NCBI GenBank assembly: GCA_023405135.1
Contig: JAEXYZ010000024.1
Location: 1-64,000 of the forward strand
Direction of reading: 5' to 3'
DNA from: Bacillota bacterium
GTDB taxonomy: Bacteria > Bacillota > Bacilli > Bacillales_A > Planococcaceae
Length of the DNA stretch: 64,000 nucleotides
A program made the translations under genes and the position numbers. Below, one piece after another: positions 17,384-26,627 of the stretch (within the stretch, counting starts at the first letter, position 1; each line of letters opens with the position of its first letter). Under the pieces are notes generated by a model that did no database searches, had not been told where the DNA came from, and saw only the letters and a program-made list of their open reading frames with translations.

Positions 17384-17449
17384 AGTAAAAACCTCCGTCT
17401 TCTATAGGTATGTGAAAGACTACCATTATTATTTACACTATATCTATTT

Positions 17450-19123
17450 TTATGAATTATATTTATAAAGTACATTTTTAATTGCTTGATTTAATTTCTT
17501 AATATCAACTTTATTTACTTCCGAGTTATCAATTTTATATTTTTCTTTTAGTTGTAGAATACGACTTACGCTTTCATTGATTTTTTCCTCTGAAATTTCT
17601 CCATTTTCTACTGCCTTTTTTAATGCTTGAAAACTTGATGCAACATTTTGATAGTCGTGAGCAATTAATATAATATCGCTACCAGCTTTAACAGAGTAAA
17701 CAGCTGCTTTTTCAATTGTATAGTTATTTGTAATAGCCTTCATTGTTAAATCATCGGTAATAACAACTCCATCAAATTTTAATTGTTCCCTTAAAATTCC
17801 CGTAATAATCTCTTTTGACATTGATGATGGGAAAGTAGAATCAATTTTCGGCAGTAAAATATGGGCTACCATTACCATATCAGTTCCTTCAGCAATTGCA
17901 TTTTTGAAAGGTATAAGCTCAAGCTCATATAATTGATCCAACGATTTATTTACTACCGGTAGTGCCAAATGTGAATCAATATCAGTATCTCCATGTCCAG
18001 GGAAATGTTTAACAACGGAAATTATATTCTCTGATTGTAATCCTTTCATTGTTTCTATACCAAAAGAACTGACTACTTCTGGGCTTTCTCCAAAGGAACG
18101 GTCGCCGATTATCGGATTATTCGGATTGCTATTTACGTCTAATACAGGTGCAAAATTTAAATTAAATCCAAAAGTAGATAATTCTTTTCCAAGTATTTTG
18201 CCAATATCATGGGCAAAAAATACATCATTAGACTCACTTATTTTTTGACTAGATGGGATAGGAATAATTTCTTTAGGTAGCCTTGAAATTCGTCCACCTT
18301 CTTCATCAATTCCTAAAAATAAAGGGAAATCATTATTTTCATTAATTGTTTTAATGTTATTTAATAATTGAAGAATTTTTTCTGTTGATACAATATTTTC
18401 TTTGTAAAAAATAATTCCTCCGACTTTGTATTCATTGATTAATCTCAGATTTTCTTGATTGAGAGTATTTCCCGAAATACCTGTAAAAATCATTTGGCCT
18501 ATTTTTTCGTCTAGAGTCATTTCTGAAATCAAATTATTCATATGTTGTTTCTCTATGTCGTTTTGAGCTAATACTGAAATGTGATCTACCTTAGGATTTT
18601 GGTTGCTTTTTGTAGGACGTGACAAAATCCATTTTAATTGATAGGTTGAATTAACAGCATAAATAAGAATGATTTGATCATTTGTCTCATCTTTGTAATA
18701 AGTTGTTTTATCAGGTTTACCAGCAAATGCTTCTATATCTTTAAAATGAATGGAACTCAACTCAGATTGATAAGAGCGAACGTCGACAACAATAGATTGT
18801 ACAGTTCCAATTGTAACTTGATTTGTTAAATAATCTGCATAGTCTCCAACAGGTGCAGAATCAATTGACTTAGGATTACCCCATAATTCAATAACTTCAT
18901 CTAAACTTGTTTTCCCTGCAATAAATGGTGAATTTATTACCTTTCCTTCTTTAGCAAGAGTAAAGGTTTGTTCAAGTAAAAGTGATGGTGAATGATCTTC
19001 AACTTTTTCTATAGAATCTTCAGTAATTGGTAAAGAATTGTTTTGTCTGTTTATATATAACAAAATAGATAAACTCAAAATGATAACAATCGTAATGAGG
19101 ATAAAAAACATTTTTTTGTTCAT
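17450..19123 (-). CDS. nagZ: DUF4309-NagZ fusion, beta-N-acetylglucosaminidase (GH3)
   Basis: This 557-residue protein carries an N-terminal membrane anchor or signal (about 5-24), a domain that resembles DUF4309/YjgB (about 60-180, with SLDEVIELWGNPKSID and AFAGKPDKTTYY) and a glycoside hydrolase family 3 domain (about 195-520). The NagZ signature KHFPGHGDTDIDSH (about 372-385) contains the acid/base Asp-His dyad, and ITDDLTMKA (about 455) the Asp nucleophile. Such enzymes remove N-acetylglucosamine from muropeptides during wall recycling. The B. subtilis enzyme lacks this N-terminal domain and instead has a C-terminal one, so the architecture is unusual. Location is outside the membrane. 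Confidence 0.9.
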   Translation of the reverse strand: MNKKMFFILITIVIILSLSILLYINRQNNSLPITEDSIEKVEDHSPSLLLEQTFTLAKEGKVINSPFIAGKTSLDEVIELWGNPKSIDSAPVGDYADYLTNQVTIGTVQSIVVDVRSYQSELSSIHFKDIEAFAGKPDKTTYYKDETNDQIILIYAVNSTYQLKWILSRPTKSNQNPKVDHISVLAQNDIEKQHMNNLISEMTLDEKIGQMIFTGISGNTLNQENLRLINEYKVGGIIFYKENIVSTEKILQLLNNIKTINENNDFPLFLGIDEEGGRISRLPKEIIPIPSSQKISESNDVFFAHDIGKILGKELSTFGFNLNFAPVLDVNSNPNNPIIGDRSFGESPEVVSSFGIETMKGLQSENIISVVKHFPGHGDTDIDSHLALPVVNKSLDQLYELELIPFKNAIAEGTDMVMVAHILLPKIDSTFPSSMSKEIITGILREQLKFDGVVITDDLTMKAITNNYTIEKAAVYSVKAGSDIILIAHDYQNVASSFQALKKAVENGEISEEKINESVSRILQLKEKYKIDNSEVNKVDIKKLNQAIKNVLYKYNS

Positions 19124-19380
19124 TTATTACACCTCGATTTAAAAATAAAATGTCTTAAATTAGACCACAGTTTACTAAAAATAGTTACAAATTAAAAGTT
19201 TCAATAAAATAAATCGTCTTGATCAACGCAATTTCCCAGGAAATGACCTAAATACCTTTAATCCGCCTTTCTTCGACGGTGTAGACATCTAAAGTGAGGT
19301 TAACATTTAAAATAGTATGTCTAATATTGAATAGTTTTGTTACAATTATTGATATTGGAAAACGAATGAGGGTGAGAAAA

Positions 19381-20046
19381 GTGGCAATTTCAATTTTACT
19401 GATAGTAATATTTATTGGAATTTTATTTTTGATTTCGCTATATATGTATGACAATAGTAAGTTTAGTAAAATTACAGGGTATTCGTTTTTTACACTTTGG
19501 ACAGATAATAAGATAAAAACAACATATAAAATCGTTCGTAAATTAGAAAAAGTAAAAAGTGACTATAAAATTTTGTTAAATATAGCCCTTCCTAGTGAAG
19601 ATAAAAAAATTGATGCCGTCCTAGTTCATGAATCCGGTGTAGTTGTAATAGGTGTAAAAGATTTTGATGGTTGGATTTATGGAAGAGAACAGGATATTTT
19701 ATGGGGGCAAGCGTTAAATAAGGATAAAGTAAATAAGTTTAATAATCCACTTATTGAAAATAAACTTTCAATACTAAAATTAAAGGATATACTTCCTGAT
19801 TTAAATAAAGAAGCTTTTCATTCTTTAATTGTTTTTACTGATAGATGTTCTTTTAATAAAATAGAAATACATTCACAAAATGTGGATGTACTTAAAATTA
19901 GTGAGTTGAATGATTATTTGAAGAATGAAAAAGATAAAAAGCTTTCAAAAGAAGAAGTTAATAAAATCTATAGCGTATTAGAAAAATATATGGATTTTAA
20001 AGAAGTTGGGAAACCATCTTCTATTAATAATATAAAGGCTAATTAG
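19381..20046 (+). CDS. NERD-like domain membrane protein
   Basis: From the likely GTG start at 19381 (GAGGGTGAG upstream) the protein has 221 residues: one membrane helix (about 2-22) and a cytoplasmic domain resembling NERD, a nuclease-related fold. The core IDAVLVHESGVVVIGVKDFDGWI (quoted in part: VLVHESGVVVIGVKDF, about 75-90) matches the family pattern IDHVVV...VIETKNY, but Gly stands where the catalytic Glu of E-x-K is expected. Catalysis is therefore doubtful. An in-frame start 87 bases upstream (19294) lacks a ribosome binding site. It stands alone with its own terminator. Confidence 0.72.
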   Translation: MAISILLIVIFIGILFLISLYMYDNSKFSKITGYSFFTLWTDNKIKTTYKIVRKLEKVKSDYKILLNIALPSEDKKIDAVLVHESGVVVIGVKDFDGWIYGREQDILWGQALNKDKVNKFNNPLIENKLSILKLKDILPDLNKEAFHSLIVFTDRCSFNKIEIHSQNVDVLKISELNDYLKNEKDKKLSKEEVNKIYSVLEKYMDFKEVGKPSSINNIKAN

Positions 20047-20050
20047 GTGA

Positions 20051-20079
20051 AATCGAGTCTTTAATGGCTCGGTTTTTTT
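20051..20079 (+). terminator. Terminator after NERD-like gene
   Basis: AATCGAG and CTCGGTT form a short stem with one G-T pair, followed by seven T. Confidence 0.75.
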
Positions 20080-20214
20080 ATTAAAAAAATATTGGTGAGT
20101 TGTATTTAATCCTTCTATCTATTTTTGCTCTTGAATATTAAATTTATGAATTTTCTATAAATTTATGTTTCTAGTTCATGTACAATAGAGAAAAAATCAA
20201 ATTAAGGTGGATAA

Positions 20215-21471
20215 ATGCGAAAAATACATTATAGCTGGATTATTCTAGCGATTACGTTTATTACGATTATTGTGGCTGGCATTATTCGTTCTTCATCGGG
20301 TATTTTTATTGATCCTTTTGAGATGGAATTCGGTTGGGATCGCCCGACGATTTCTTTTGCCTTTGCAGTATGTCTATTTTTGTACGGATTGTCAGGTCCT
20401 TTTATGGCGGCGTTTGTTGATGTATTTGGTCTGAAAAGAATGATGCTGTATTCAATGTCCATCTTATCTATTGGACTTGGATTAACTTTTGTAATGAAAA
20501 GTGAATGGCAGCTAATCTTAATTTGGGGTGTAATGCTTGGCATTGGTTCAGGATTGTTTTTAACTGTACTTAGTACGCAAGTAGCCAATCGTTGGTTTGT
20601 AAAAAGAAGAGGGTTAGCTGTAGGGATTTTAACAGCAGCAACTGCAACAGGACAATTAATTTTATTACCAGTATTAGCTAGCTTTGTCGAAAACTATTCT
20701 TGGAGAGCAGCAATTGCATTAATCTTTTGCTTAAGTATTGCTATGCTTGTACTAATTGCAATTTTTATGAAAAGCTGGCCGAAAGATATCGGTATTTTAC
20801 CCTATGGACAGGAAGAAATAGCAATAGAAGAACCTACAACGAAAAGGAATCAAAACCCATTTAAAATGGCAATATCTTCATTAATTGAAGGGTTGAAGGT
20901 AAAGGAGTTTTGGCTACTAGCAGGAAGCTTTTTTATTTGTGGGTTATCTACTAGTGGTCTTATTGGAACCCATTTTATTTCCTATTGTATAAGCTTTGGT
21001 ATACCACTTGTAACAGCGGCATCTATGTTGTCCTTCATGGGGATATTTGATTTAATTGGAACGACTATTTCCGGGTGGCTATCAGATCGTTTTGATAATC
21101 GTTGGTTGCTGTTTTGGTATTATTCATTAAGAGGTGTATCTCTACTGTTTTTACCATTTGCATTAGCACAAGGTTCTTATACATGGCTTGTGATTTTCTC
21201 CGTCTTTTATGGCTTAGATTGGATTGCCACTGTACCACCGACAATCGGACTAACTAGACAAAAATTTGGTGTTGAAAAAAGTGCTATGATGTATGGTTGG
21301 ATCACAGCAGCTCATCAAGTTGGCGCGGGAGTTGCAGCTTTTTCTGGCGGTATTATTTATAAAGTGTTCTCTTCATATATGTGGGCATTCCTTTTAGCTG
21401 GAGGCTTTTGTTTATTAGCTAGTTTATTTGTTATTTTAATAAAAAAACAGCAACCAAAAGAGCTTGTTTAG
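20215..21471 (+). CDS. MFS transporter, monocarboxylate/oxalate-formate antiporter type
   Basis: The 418-residue protein has twelve predicted membrane helices. The loop 2-3 motif DVFGLKRMM and its second-half counterpart GWLSDRFDNRW mark the major facilitator fold, and the RSSSGIFIDPFEMEFGW segment after helix 1 is typical of the OFA/MCT branch. Substrate is likely a small carboxylate but cannot be read from sequence. The ATG follows an AAGGTGG site. It is followed at 60 bases by the methyltransferase gene, with no clear terminator between. Confidence 0.85.
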   Translation: MRKIHYSWIILAITFITIIVAGIIRSSSGIFIDPFEMEFGWDRPTISFAFAVCLFLYGLSGPFMAAFVDVFGLKRMMLYSMSILSIGLGLTFVMKSEWQLILIWGVMLGIGSGLFLTVLSTQVANRWFVKRRGLAVGILTAATATGQLILLPVLASFVENYSWRAAIALIFCLSIAMLVLIAIFMKSWPKDIGILPYGQEEIAIEEPTTKRNQNPFKMAISSLIEGLKVKEFWLLAGSFFICGLSTSGLIGTHFISYCISFGIPLVTAASMLSFMGIFDLIGTTISGWLSDRFDNRWLLFWYYSLRGVSLLFLPFALAQGSYTWLVIFSVFYGLDWIATVPPTIGLTRQKFGVEKSAMMYGWITAAHQVGAGVAAFSGGIIYKVFSSYMWAFLLAGGFCLLASLFVILIKKQQPKELV

Positions 21472-21531
21472 TTTTTCATTATTTGTAAATGAATGATATG
21501 ATACTAACAGCAAATGAAAAGGAGTATTGTC

Positions 21532-22377
21532 GTGGGGAAAGTTTCGAAAAGAACAGCAAGTATTTTATATATGAAAGAACATCAATCTCTTTTTTCCTGT
21601 CCTATTTGCAAAAATAGCATGAATGTCATTGAGGATGGACATGTTGTTTGTGAAAAAAATCATTCATTTGATATTGCAAAACAAGGTTATGTAAACTTTA
21701 TGATTAAGCCTTCACCATCAATGTATAGTAAAAGTTTATTTGAATCACGCCAGGAAATATTAACGAGCGGATTATATGATCCAATACAAAAAGCTATAGC
21801 AAAATATATAGGAAAAGATGCAAGGACAATTTTAGATACTGGCTGTGGAGAAGGCTCTCATTTAGAAAGTATTTGTAGCTTGATAGACCAGCAAGTAGTA
21901 GCGGTCGGAATTGATATTTCAAAAGAAGGAATCCAAGCGGCTGCAAAATATTATGAAAATAAAATATGGTGTGTTGGTGATTTAGCAAACAGTCCATATC
22001 AACAACATACATTTGATATTATATTAAATATATTGTCACCGGCAAATTATGAGGAATTTAGCCGATTATTAACATCTAATGGTAAAGTTATAAAAGTAGT
22101 CCCTCAATCTGATTATTTGAAAGAATTACGAAAAGAAGCATTTGCTAATTCAGAAAAAGAAAATTATTCAAATGAACAGACGGTAGAACGATTTAAAGAA
22201 CATTTTGTAAATGTTAAACAAGAGAGAGTTACGTACACAGAAAAATTGGAGCAGCATCTTGTACCAAAGCTTCTTGAAATGACTCCATTAGGATGGCATT
22301 TGCAAAAAGAGGTTTCTTTAAATGAAATTACAATTGATCTTGAAATTTTAGTTGGTGAGTTTTGTAAAGAAAATTGA
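21532..22377 (+). CDS. RlmA-family 23S rRNA guanine-N1 methyltransferase
   Basis: I choose GTG at 21532 because AAGGAG lies seven bases upstream; the earlier ATG at 21514 overlaps that site. The 281-residue protein starts with a zinc finger, CPIC...C..NHSFD (about 23-43), the hallmark of RlmA, and continues with a SAM-binding Rossmann fold, DTGCGEGSH (about 103) and GIDISKEGI (about 131). Gram-positive relatives (TlrB, B. subtilis YxjB) act at G748 of 23S rRNA; the exact base here is not known. NILSPANYEEF is the conserved substrate-side motif. Confidence 0.88.
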   Translation: MGKVSKRTASILYMKEHQSLFSCPICKNSMNVIEDGHVVCEKNHSFDIAKQGYVNFMIKPSPSMYSKSLFESRQEILTSGLYDPIQKAIAKYIGKDARTILDTGCGEGSHLESICSLIDQQVVAVGIDISKEGIQAAAKYYENKIWCVGDLANSPYQQHTFDIILNILSPANYEEFSRLLTSNGKVIKVVPQSDYLKELRKEAFANSEKENYSNEQTVERFKEHFVNVKQERVTYTEKLEQHLVPKLLEMTPLGWHLQKEVSLNEITIDLEILVGEFCKEN

Positions 22378-22465
22378 TACAAATAGGTTTTTAAAATACA
22401 ATAATTACATTGGATAAAAGTTTAAAAATATCAATTATGAATAGTAAAAAAGGTAGGAATGAATA

Positions 22466-23065
22466 GTGTTATATAATTTTGCAGCAAGACTAGTAGGTCT
22501 CATTTTGATGATAAACGGTTCAAAAGCAAAAATTTTTGGAAAAGAAAACGTGCCGAAAGAGGGCGGCTATATTATTGCATGTACACATAATGGATATGTC
22601 GATATTTTTAATCTAGGTGTGTCGTTACTTCCACGCCAAATTCACTTTATGGCGAAGAAACAACTATTTGATATAAAAGTGCTAGGACCATTAATTAAAA
22701 GGTTAAATGCATTCCCTGTTGATCGTGAAAATCCAGGACCAAGTGTAATAAAGATTCCTCGACAGTTAATTAAAGAAGGGAAAGTTGTCGGTATATTTCC
22801 AAGTGGTACTCGTTCAACTGAAAATGTAGAACTAAAGCAAGGTGCTATTACTATTGCACAGCTTTCAAAAGCACAAATTGTTCCGGCAGCCTATGTAGGA
22901 CCACGAAATTTAGGTGAAGTGTTTAAGCGTCAAAAAGGCTATTTAATTTATGGCAAACCATTTACCGTTGGAAGTGGTAAGGAAGCACGAGAAGAATCAA
23001 CTGATTATCTAGAAAAAGAACTAACACGTTTAACGGAAGAGTTAAAATTAAAAATCACTAAATAA
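22466..23065 (+). CDS. plsC: 1-acyl-glycerol-3-phosphate acyltransferase family
   Basis: The 199-residue protein adds an acyl chain to lysophosphatidate to form phosphatidate. The catalytic HxxxxD block reads HNGYVD (about residue 39), and the glycerol-phosphate site reads FPSGTRS (about 113), with Ser for the common Glu of FPEGTRS. A hydrophobic N-terminus (about 1-18) gives peripheral or single-pass membrane binding. Start is GTG after AAAGGTAGG. It lies between the methyltransferase and a phosphatase, each separated by about 50-90 bases; a terminator follows. Confidence 0.87.
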   Translation: MLYNFAARLVGLILMINGSKAKIFGKENVPKEGGYIIACTHNGYVDIFNLGVSLLPRQIHFMAKKQLFDIKVLGPLIKRLNAFPVDRENPGPSVIKIPRQLIKEGKVVGIFPSGTRSTENVELKQGAITIAQLSKAQIVPAAYVGPRNLGEVFKRQKGYLIYGKPFTVGSGKEAREESTDYLEKELTRLTEELKLKITK

Positions 23066-23070
23066 TTTAT

Positions 23071-23103
23071 AAAGCACTCTTCAAATTAGGAGAGTGCTTT
23101 AAT
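23071..23103 (+). terminator. Terminator after plsC
   Basis: AAAGCACTCT and AGAGTGCTTT form a perfect 10-base stem. It lies close to the following start codon, so partial read-through is possible. Confidence 0.85.
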
Positions 23104-23117
23104 ATTGGAGGGCTAAC

Positions 23118-23576
23118 ATGATTCGTGTACTTTTTGTTTGTTTAGGTAATATTTGCCGTTCCCCAATGGCAGAGGCGGTTATGCGTGATTTTATCGAAAA
23201 AGAAGGGTTAAGTGATACAATTAAAGTAGATTCTGCAGGGATAAGCTCTTGGCATATAGGGGAACCACCACATAAAAAAACGCAATTAAAGTTAAAGGAA
23301 TATGGCATTTCAACAAGTGGTATGAAAAGTCGCCAATTAAATTTTGGTGATTTTGAAGCCTTTGATTATATAGTAGGAATGGATAATAACAATGTACATA
23401 ATATACGGGAGATTCTTGGACAACCTAATCATCCAAAAATTTTTCGCTTTTTAGATTTAACACCACACAAAAAGGATGTTCCAGACCCATATTATACAGG
23501 TGATTTCCAAGAGACATATGACTTAGTAGTAGAAGGATGCGAAGCGTTGTTGAAGAAAATCATAGAAGAAATGTAG
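23118..23576 (+). CDS. Low-molecular-weight protein tyrosine phosphatase
   Basis: The 152 residues are of standard family length. The P-loop reads VCLGNICRSPMAEA (from about residue 7), with nucleophile Cys and the Arg that holds phosphate, and the general acid Asp is in VPDPYYTGD (about 122). It removes phosphate from tyrosine, possibly arginine, residues of proteins in the cytoplasm. B. subtilis YfkJ is the closest type I can name. A GGAGG site precedes the ATG. Confidence 0.93.
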   Translation: MIRVLFVCLGNICRSPMAEAVMRDFIEKEGLSDTIKVDSAGISSWHIGEPPHKKTQLKLKEYGISTSGMKSRQLNFGDFEAFDYIVGMDNNNVHNIREILGQPNHPKIFRFLDLTPHKKDVPDPYYTGDFQETYDLVVEGCEALLKKIIEEM

Positions 23577-23758
23577 CGTTTCGAAAAGTGTGTTGTACGT
23601 AACTTTTATTAAGATTATTAAATAATGAATAGAGGAATTTCCATCCTTTTTCTTTAACTTCATATTGGTGTATAATATTACAGTCTCATTTACTTTAATA
23701 TAGGTTTAAATATTAGCCTCAATTAATATATTAAAAAAATTGAAAGAGAGTGAATCCA

Positions 23759-24478
23759 ATGGGTCGTAAATGGAATAACATTAAAGATAAGAAAGCCGAA
23801 AAAGATAAAAATACTAGTCGTATTTATGCAAAATTCGGAACAGAAATTTATGTAGCTGCAAAAAAAGGTGAGCCAGATCCAGAATCAAATGCAGCTTTAA
23901 AAGCAGTATTAGAACGTGCTAAAACATACAATGTACCAAGACATATTATTGATAAAGCGATTGATAAAGCTAAAGGTGCTGGCGGAGAAGACTATGATGA
24001 GTTACGTTATGAAGGCTTTGGTGTTGGTGGTACAATGGTAATCGTTGACGCACTAACAAATAACGTAAATCGTACAGCTTCAGACGTTCGTGCTGCTTTC
24101 GGTAAAAACGGTGGTAACATGGGTGTAAGTGGTTCTGTAACATACATGTTCGATTCAACTGCTGTATTCGGTATTGAAGGGAAATCTGCTGATGAAATAT
24201 TAGAAATCTTATTAGAAACAGACGTTGACGCTCGTGACGTATTTGAAGAAGATGATGTGACAATTGTTTACGCCGAACCAGATCAATTCCATACTGCTCA
24301 AGAAGCATTTAAAGCAGCAGGTATCGAAGAGTTTACAGTAGCAGAATTAACAATGCTTCCACAAACAGAAGTAGTGCTAACTGGTGATGATAAAATAAAG
24401 TTTGAAAAAATGATTGATGCATTAGAAGACTTAGATGATGTTCAACGTGTTTACCATAATGCAGATTTAGGTGAATAA
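23759..24478 (+). CDS. yeeI: YebC/PmpR-family protein, YeeI type
   Basis: The ATG at 23759 is preceded by GAGAGTGA; a GTG three codons earlier overlaps that site. The 239-residue protein starts MGRKWNNIKDKK, the signature of the YeeI branch, and contains the three-domain YebC fold (NTSRIYAKFG, ERAKTYNVPRHIIDKAIDKA, NKNV-type TASDVRAAFGKNGGNMG). YebC proteins were long annotated as transcription regulators; recent work links them to translation through difficult proline-rich stretches. Monocistronic, with its own terminator. Confidence 0.93.
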   Translation: MGRKWNNIKDKKAEKDKNTSRIYAKFGTEIYVAAKKGEPDPESNAALKAVLERAKTYNVPRHIIDKAIDKAKGAGGEDYDELRYEGFGVGGTMVIVDALTNNVNRTASDVRAAFGKNGGNMGVSGSVTYMFDSTAVFGIEGKSADEILEILLETDVDARDVFEEDDVTIVYAEPDQFHTAQEAFKAAGIEEFTVAELTMLPQTEVVLTGDDKIKFEKMIDALEDLDDVQRVYHNADLGE

Positions 24479-24490
24479 TTATAGATGTAG

Positions 24491-24518
24491 GCCCAGTAGT
24501 AAAAACTACTGGGTTTTA
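24491..24518 (+). terminator. Terminator after yeeI
   Basis: CCCAGTAGT and ACTACTGGG form the stem, followed by TTTTATTTAT. Confidence 0.88.
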
Positions 24519-24747
24519 TTTATGGTGATATTAATTAATTTACTACTATTTAAATTCTATGAAAAAAATACATAATTTACTATACTGTTAGGAAGTACTA
24601 CTTTATTATTAACGTATTTCTGTTTAAGAAAGCGATTTCAAGCAGAAAATTAATATAAAAAACTATTAATATAGCATTGTTTAATATGAAAAAATGTATA
24701 ATATTAGTAGAATATAATATAAATAATTTGATTTTAGGGGTGGGGAA

Positions 24748-26484
24748 ATGAAGAAATCAATTAAGGGGAAATTATTTATTTTTTCATTTTTACTATTTTT
24801 AGTGCCTAGCTTGATTATTGGAGTAGTCAGCTATTTTCAAGCAAAAAATAGTATGGATGAATTGGGAGAAACTATTATTAAAAATAGTGTCGAATCTTCA
24901 TTGCAACTTATTAATTCAGTAAATCAGGAAGTTGAAAATGGAACACTTACGTTAGAAGAAGCACAGGAACAAGTGAAAACAGCTTTAATTGGCGAAATGG
25001 GTTCAGATGGAAAACGTAAGCTAGCATATCCAGGGGATTTAGGGGAAAACGGATATATTTATATTTTAGGCCAAGATGGAACATTATTAGGTCATCCAAC
25101 AAGAGAAGGGGATAATCTATGGAATGACCAAGATAGCTCTGGCCAGTATTTCATTCGTGAAGTAAAAGATCGTGCATTGGAAGGTGGAGGATTTACTTAC
25201 TATGAATTTGAACTTCCAGGGCAAAGTACAGTTGCGCCAAAACTAATTTATTCTAAATTAGATCCAAATTGGAATTGGATTATTGCCTCAGGTACTTACA
25301 ATCAAGACTTTAATGCAGCAGCTAATAGTTTATTAACTGTTATTTTAATAACAATTGGTGTATCAATTATTCTTGGAGGACTTGCAACAATTCTTTTCTC
25401 ACGCCATTTAGCTCAGCCATTAACGAAGCTATCGAATAGAGTAAGTGAAGTGGCTAAAGGTAACTTAACAGTAGAACTACAAGAGTTAAATCGAAAAGAT
25501 GAGATTGGTATTTTAAACAATGGTTTTAATAATATGGTTCAGCAACTGAAAAACTTAATTTCTGGTGTTGAGTCTACAATTGTAGAAATACAAACAACTT
25601 CAGCAAATCTTTCCTCTGTTGCGGAAGAAACGATTGTCTATGGCGAGGATATTGTAAAAGCGGTAACAGAAGTTGCAGTAGGTGCATCACAACAAGCTTC
25701 AGATACAGAAGAAACAAACCGAACATCCATTGACTTCGCAAGACAGATCGAGACGCTTCACGAGAAAAATGAATCTATGCTAGAGTCATCGGAAATTATG
25801 AGAAACTCAAATGAACAAGGATTGAAAAATTTAACCATTTTAAAAGAACGTTCCCATGAATCATATGAATTAATTACAACGGTTCAAAAAGTGATTGAAA
25901 GCTTAATTTTAAAAGTAAAAGAAATTGAAGGAATTGTAGGTACAATAACTGAAATTTCTAATCAAACAAACTTACTAGCATTAAATGCTTCGATTGAGGC
26001 AGCTCGGGCAGGGGAAAATGGAAAAGGCTTTGCTGTTGTTGCAGAAGAAGTGCGCAAACTAGCAGATCAAACAAGTGAAGCAACGGAGTTAGTTCGTAAT
26101 ACATTGCGCGGAATAGTAAGTGAAACAGATATCGTAACGAAGGAAATGTCAAAAACTTACTCCATTGTACAGGACCAAAATAAATCGGTAACTGAAACTG
26201 AAAGCTCATTTACTTACATTGAGTCTGCAGTTAATAACATCATTCGTACAATTGAAGATGTATCAGCAAGTGTTCACCAATTAAACGAATCGAAAAATAT
26301 TATGACTCGCGCAATTGAAAATATTGCAGCTATTAGTGAAAAGAATGCAGCGTCGGCAGAAGAAGTAACTGCATCTGTTGAAGAACAACAAAAAGCGATT
26401 CAAATAGTAACAGAGTCATCAAAAGATTTAACTGAAGAACTCTCGGCATTACAAGAAACTATCCAGCAATTTACTGTGCGTTAA
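24748..26484 (+). CDS. Methyl-accepting chemotaxis protein with Cache sensor
   Basis: The 578-residue receptor has a first membrane helix (about 8-28), an extracytoplasmic single-Cache domain (about 35-190, GYIYILGQDGTLLGHP), a second helix (about 195-217), a HAMP domain (about 218-270) and a methyl-accepting signalling domain. The hairpin tip contacting CheA/CheW is EISNQTNLLALNASIEAAR, with GKGFAVVAEEVRKLAD following. It should relay a small-molecule signal to the flagellar motor. No sigma-D promoter is obvious. A terminator follows, so it is transcribed alone. Confidence 0.95.
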   Translation: MKKSIKGKLFIFSFLLFLVPSLIIGVVSYFQAKNSMDELGETIIKNSVESSLQLINSVNQEVENGTLTLEEAQEQVKTALIGEMGSDGKRKLAYPGDLGENGYIYILGQDGTLLGHPTREGDNLWNDQDSSGQYFIREVKDRALEGGGFTYYEFELPGQSTVAPKLIYSKLDPNWNWIIASGTYNQDFNAAANSLLTVILITIGVSIILGGLATILFSRHLAQPLTKLSNRVSEVAKGNLTVELQELNRKDEIGILNNGFNNMVQQLKNLISGVESTIVEIQTTSANLSSVAEETIVYGEDIVKAVTEVAVGASQQASDTEETNRTSIDFARQIETLHEKNESMLESSEIMRNSNEQGLKNLTILKERSHESYELITTVQKVIESLILKVKEIEGIVGTITEISNQTNLLALNASIEAARAGENGKGFAVVAEEVRKLADQTSEATELVRNTLRGIVSETDIVTKEMSKTYSIVQDQNKSVTETESSFTYIESAVNNIIRTIEDVSASVHQLNESKNIMTRAIENIAAISEKNAASAEEVTASVEEQQKAIQIVTESSKDLTEELSALQETIQQFTVR

Positions 26485-26491
26485 ATAATAG

Positions 26492-26528
26492 CTCAAGCAG
26501 TTCAAAAGAAAACTGCTTGGGTTTTTTC
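26492..26528 (+). terminator. Terminator after chemoreceptor gene
   Basis: CTCAAGCAGTT and AACTGCTTGGG form an 11-base stem followed by TTTTTT. Confidence 0.88.
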
Positions 26529-26627
26529 TTTCAAAGTTCAATTATCTGAATAGTTGCGCTTTAAAATGAAATCATGAATAATGAAAGTAGAAATTTCGGA
26601 TTTGGAAAAGTGAAAGAGGTGCGATGG

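Noticed and set aside
19294..19380. Upstream extension of the NERD-like gene from 19294
   Set aside because: There is no ribosome binding site before 19294, and the GTG at 19381 has one and starts directly at the membrane helix.
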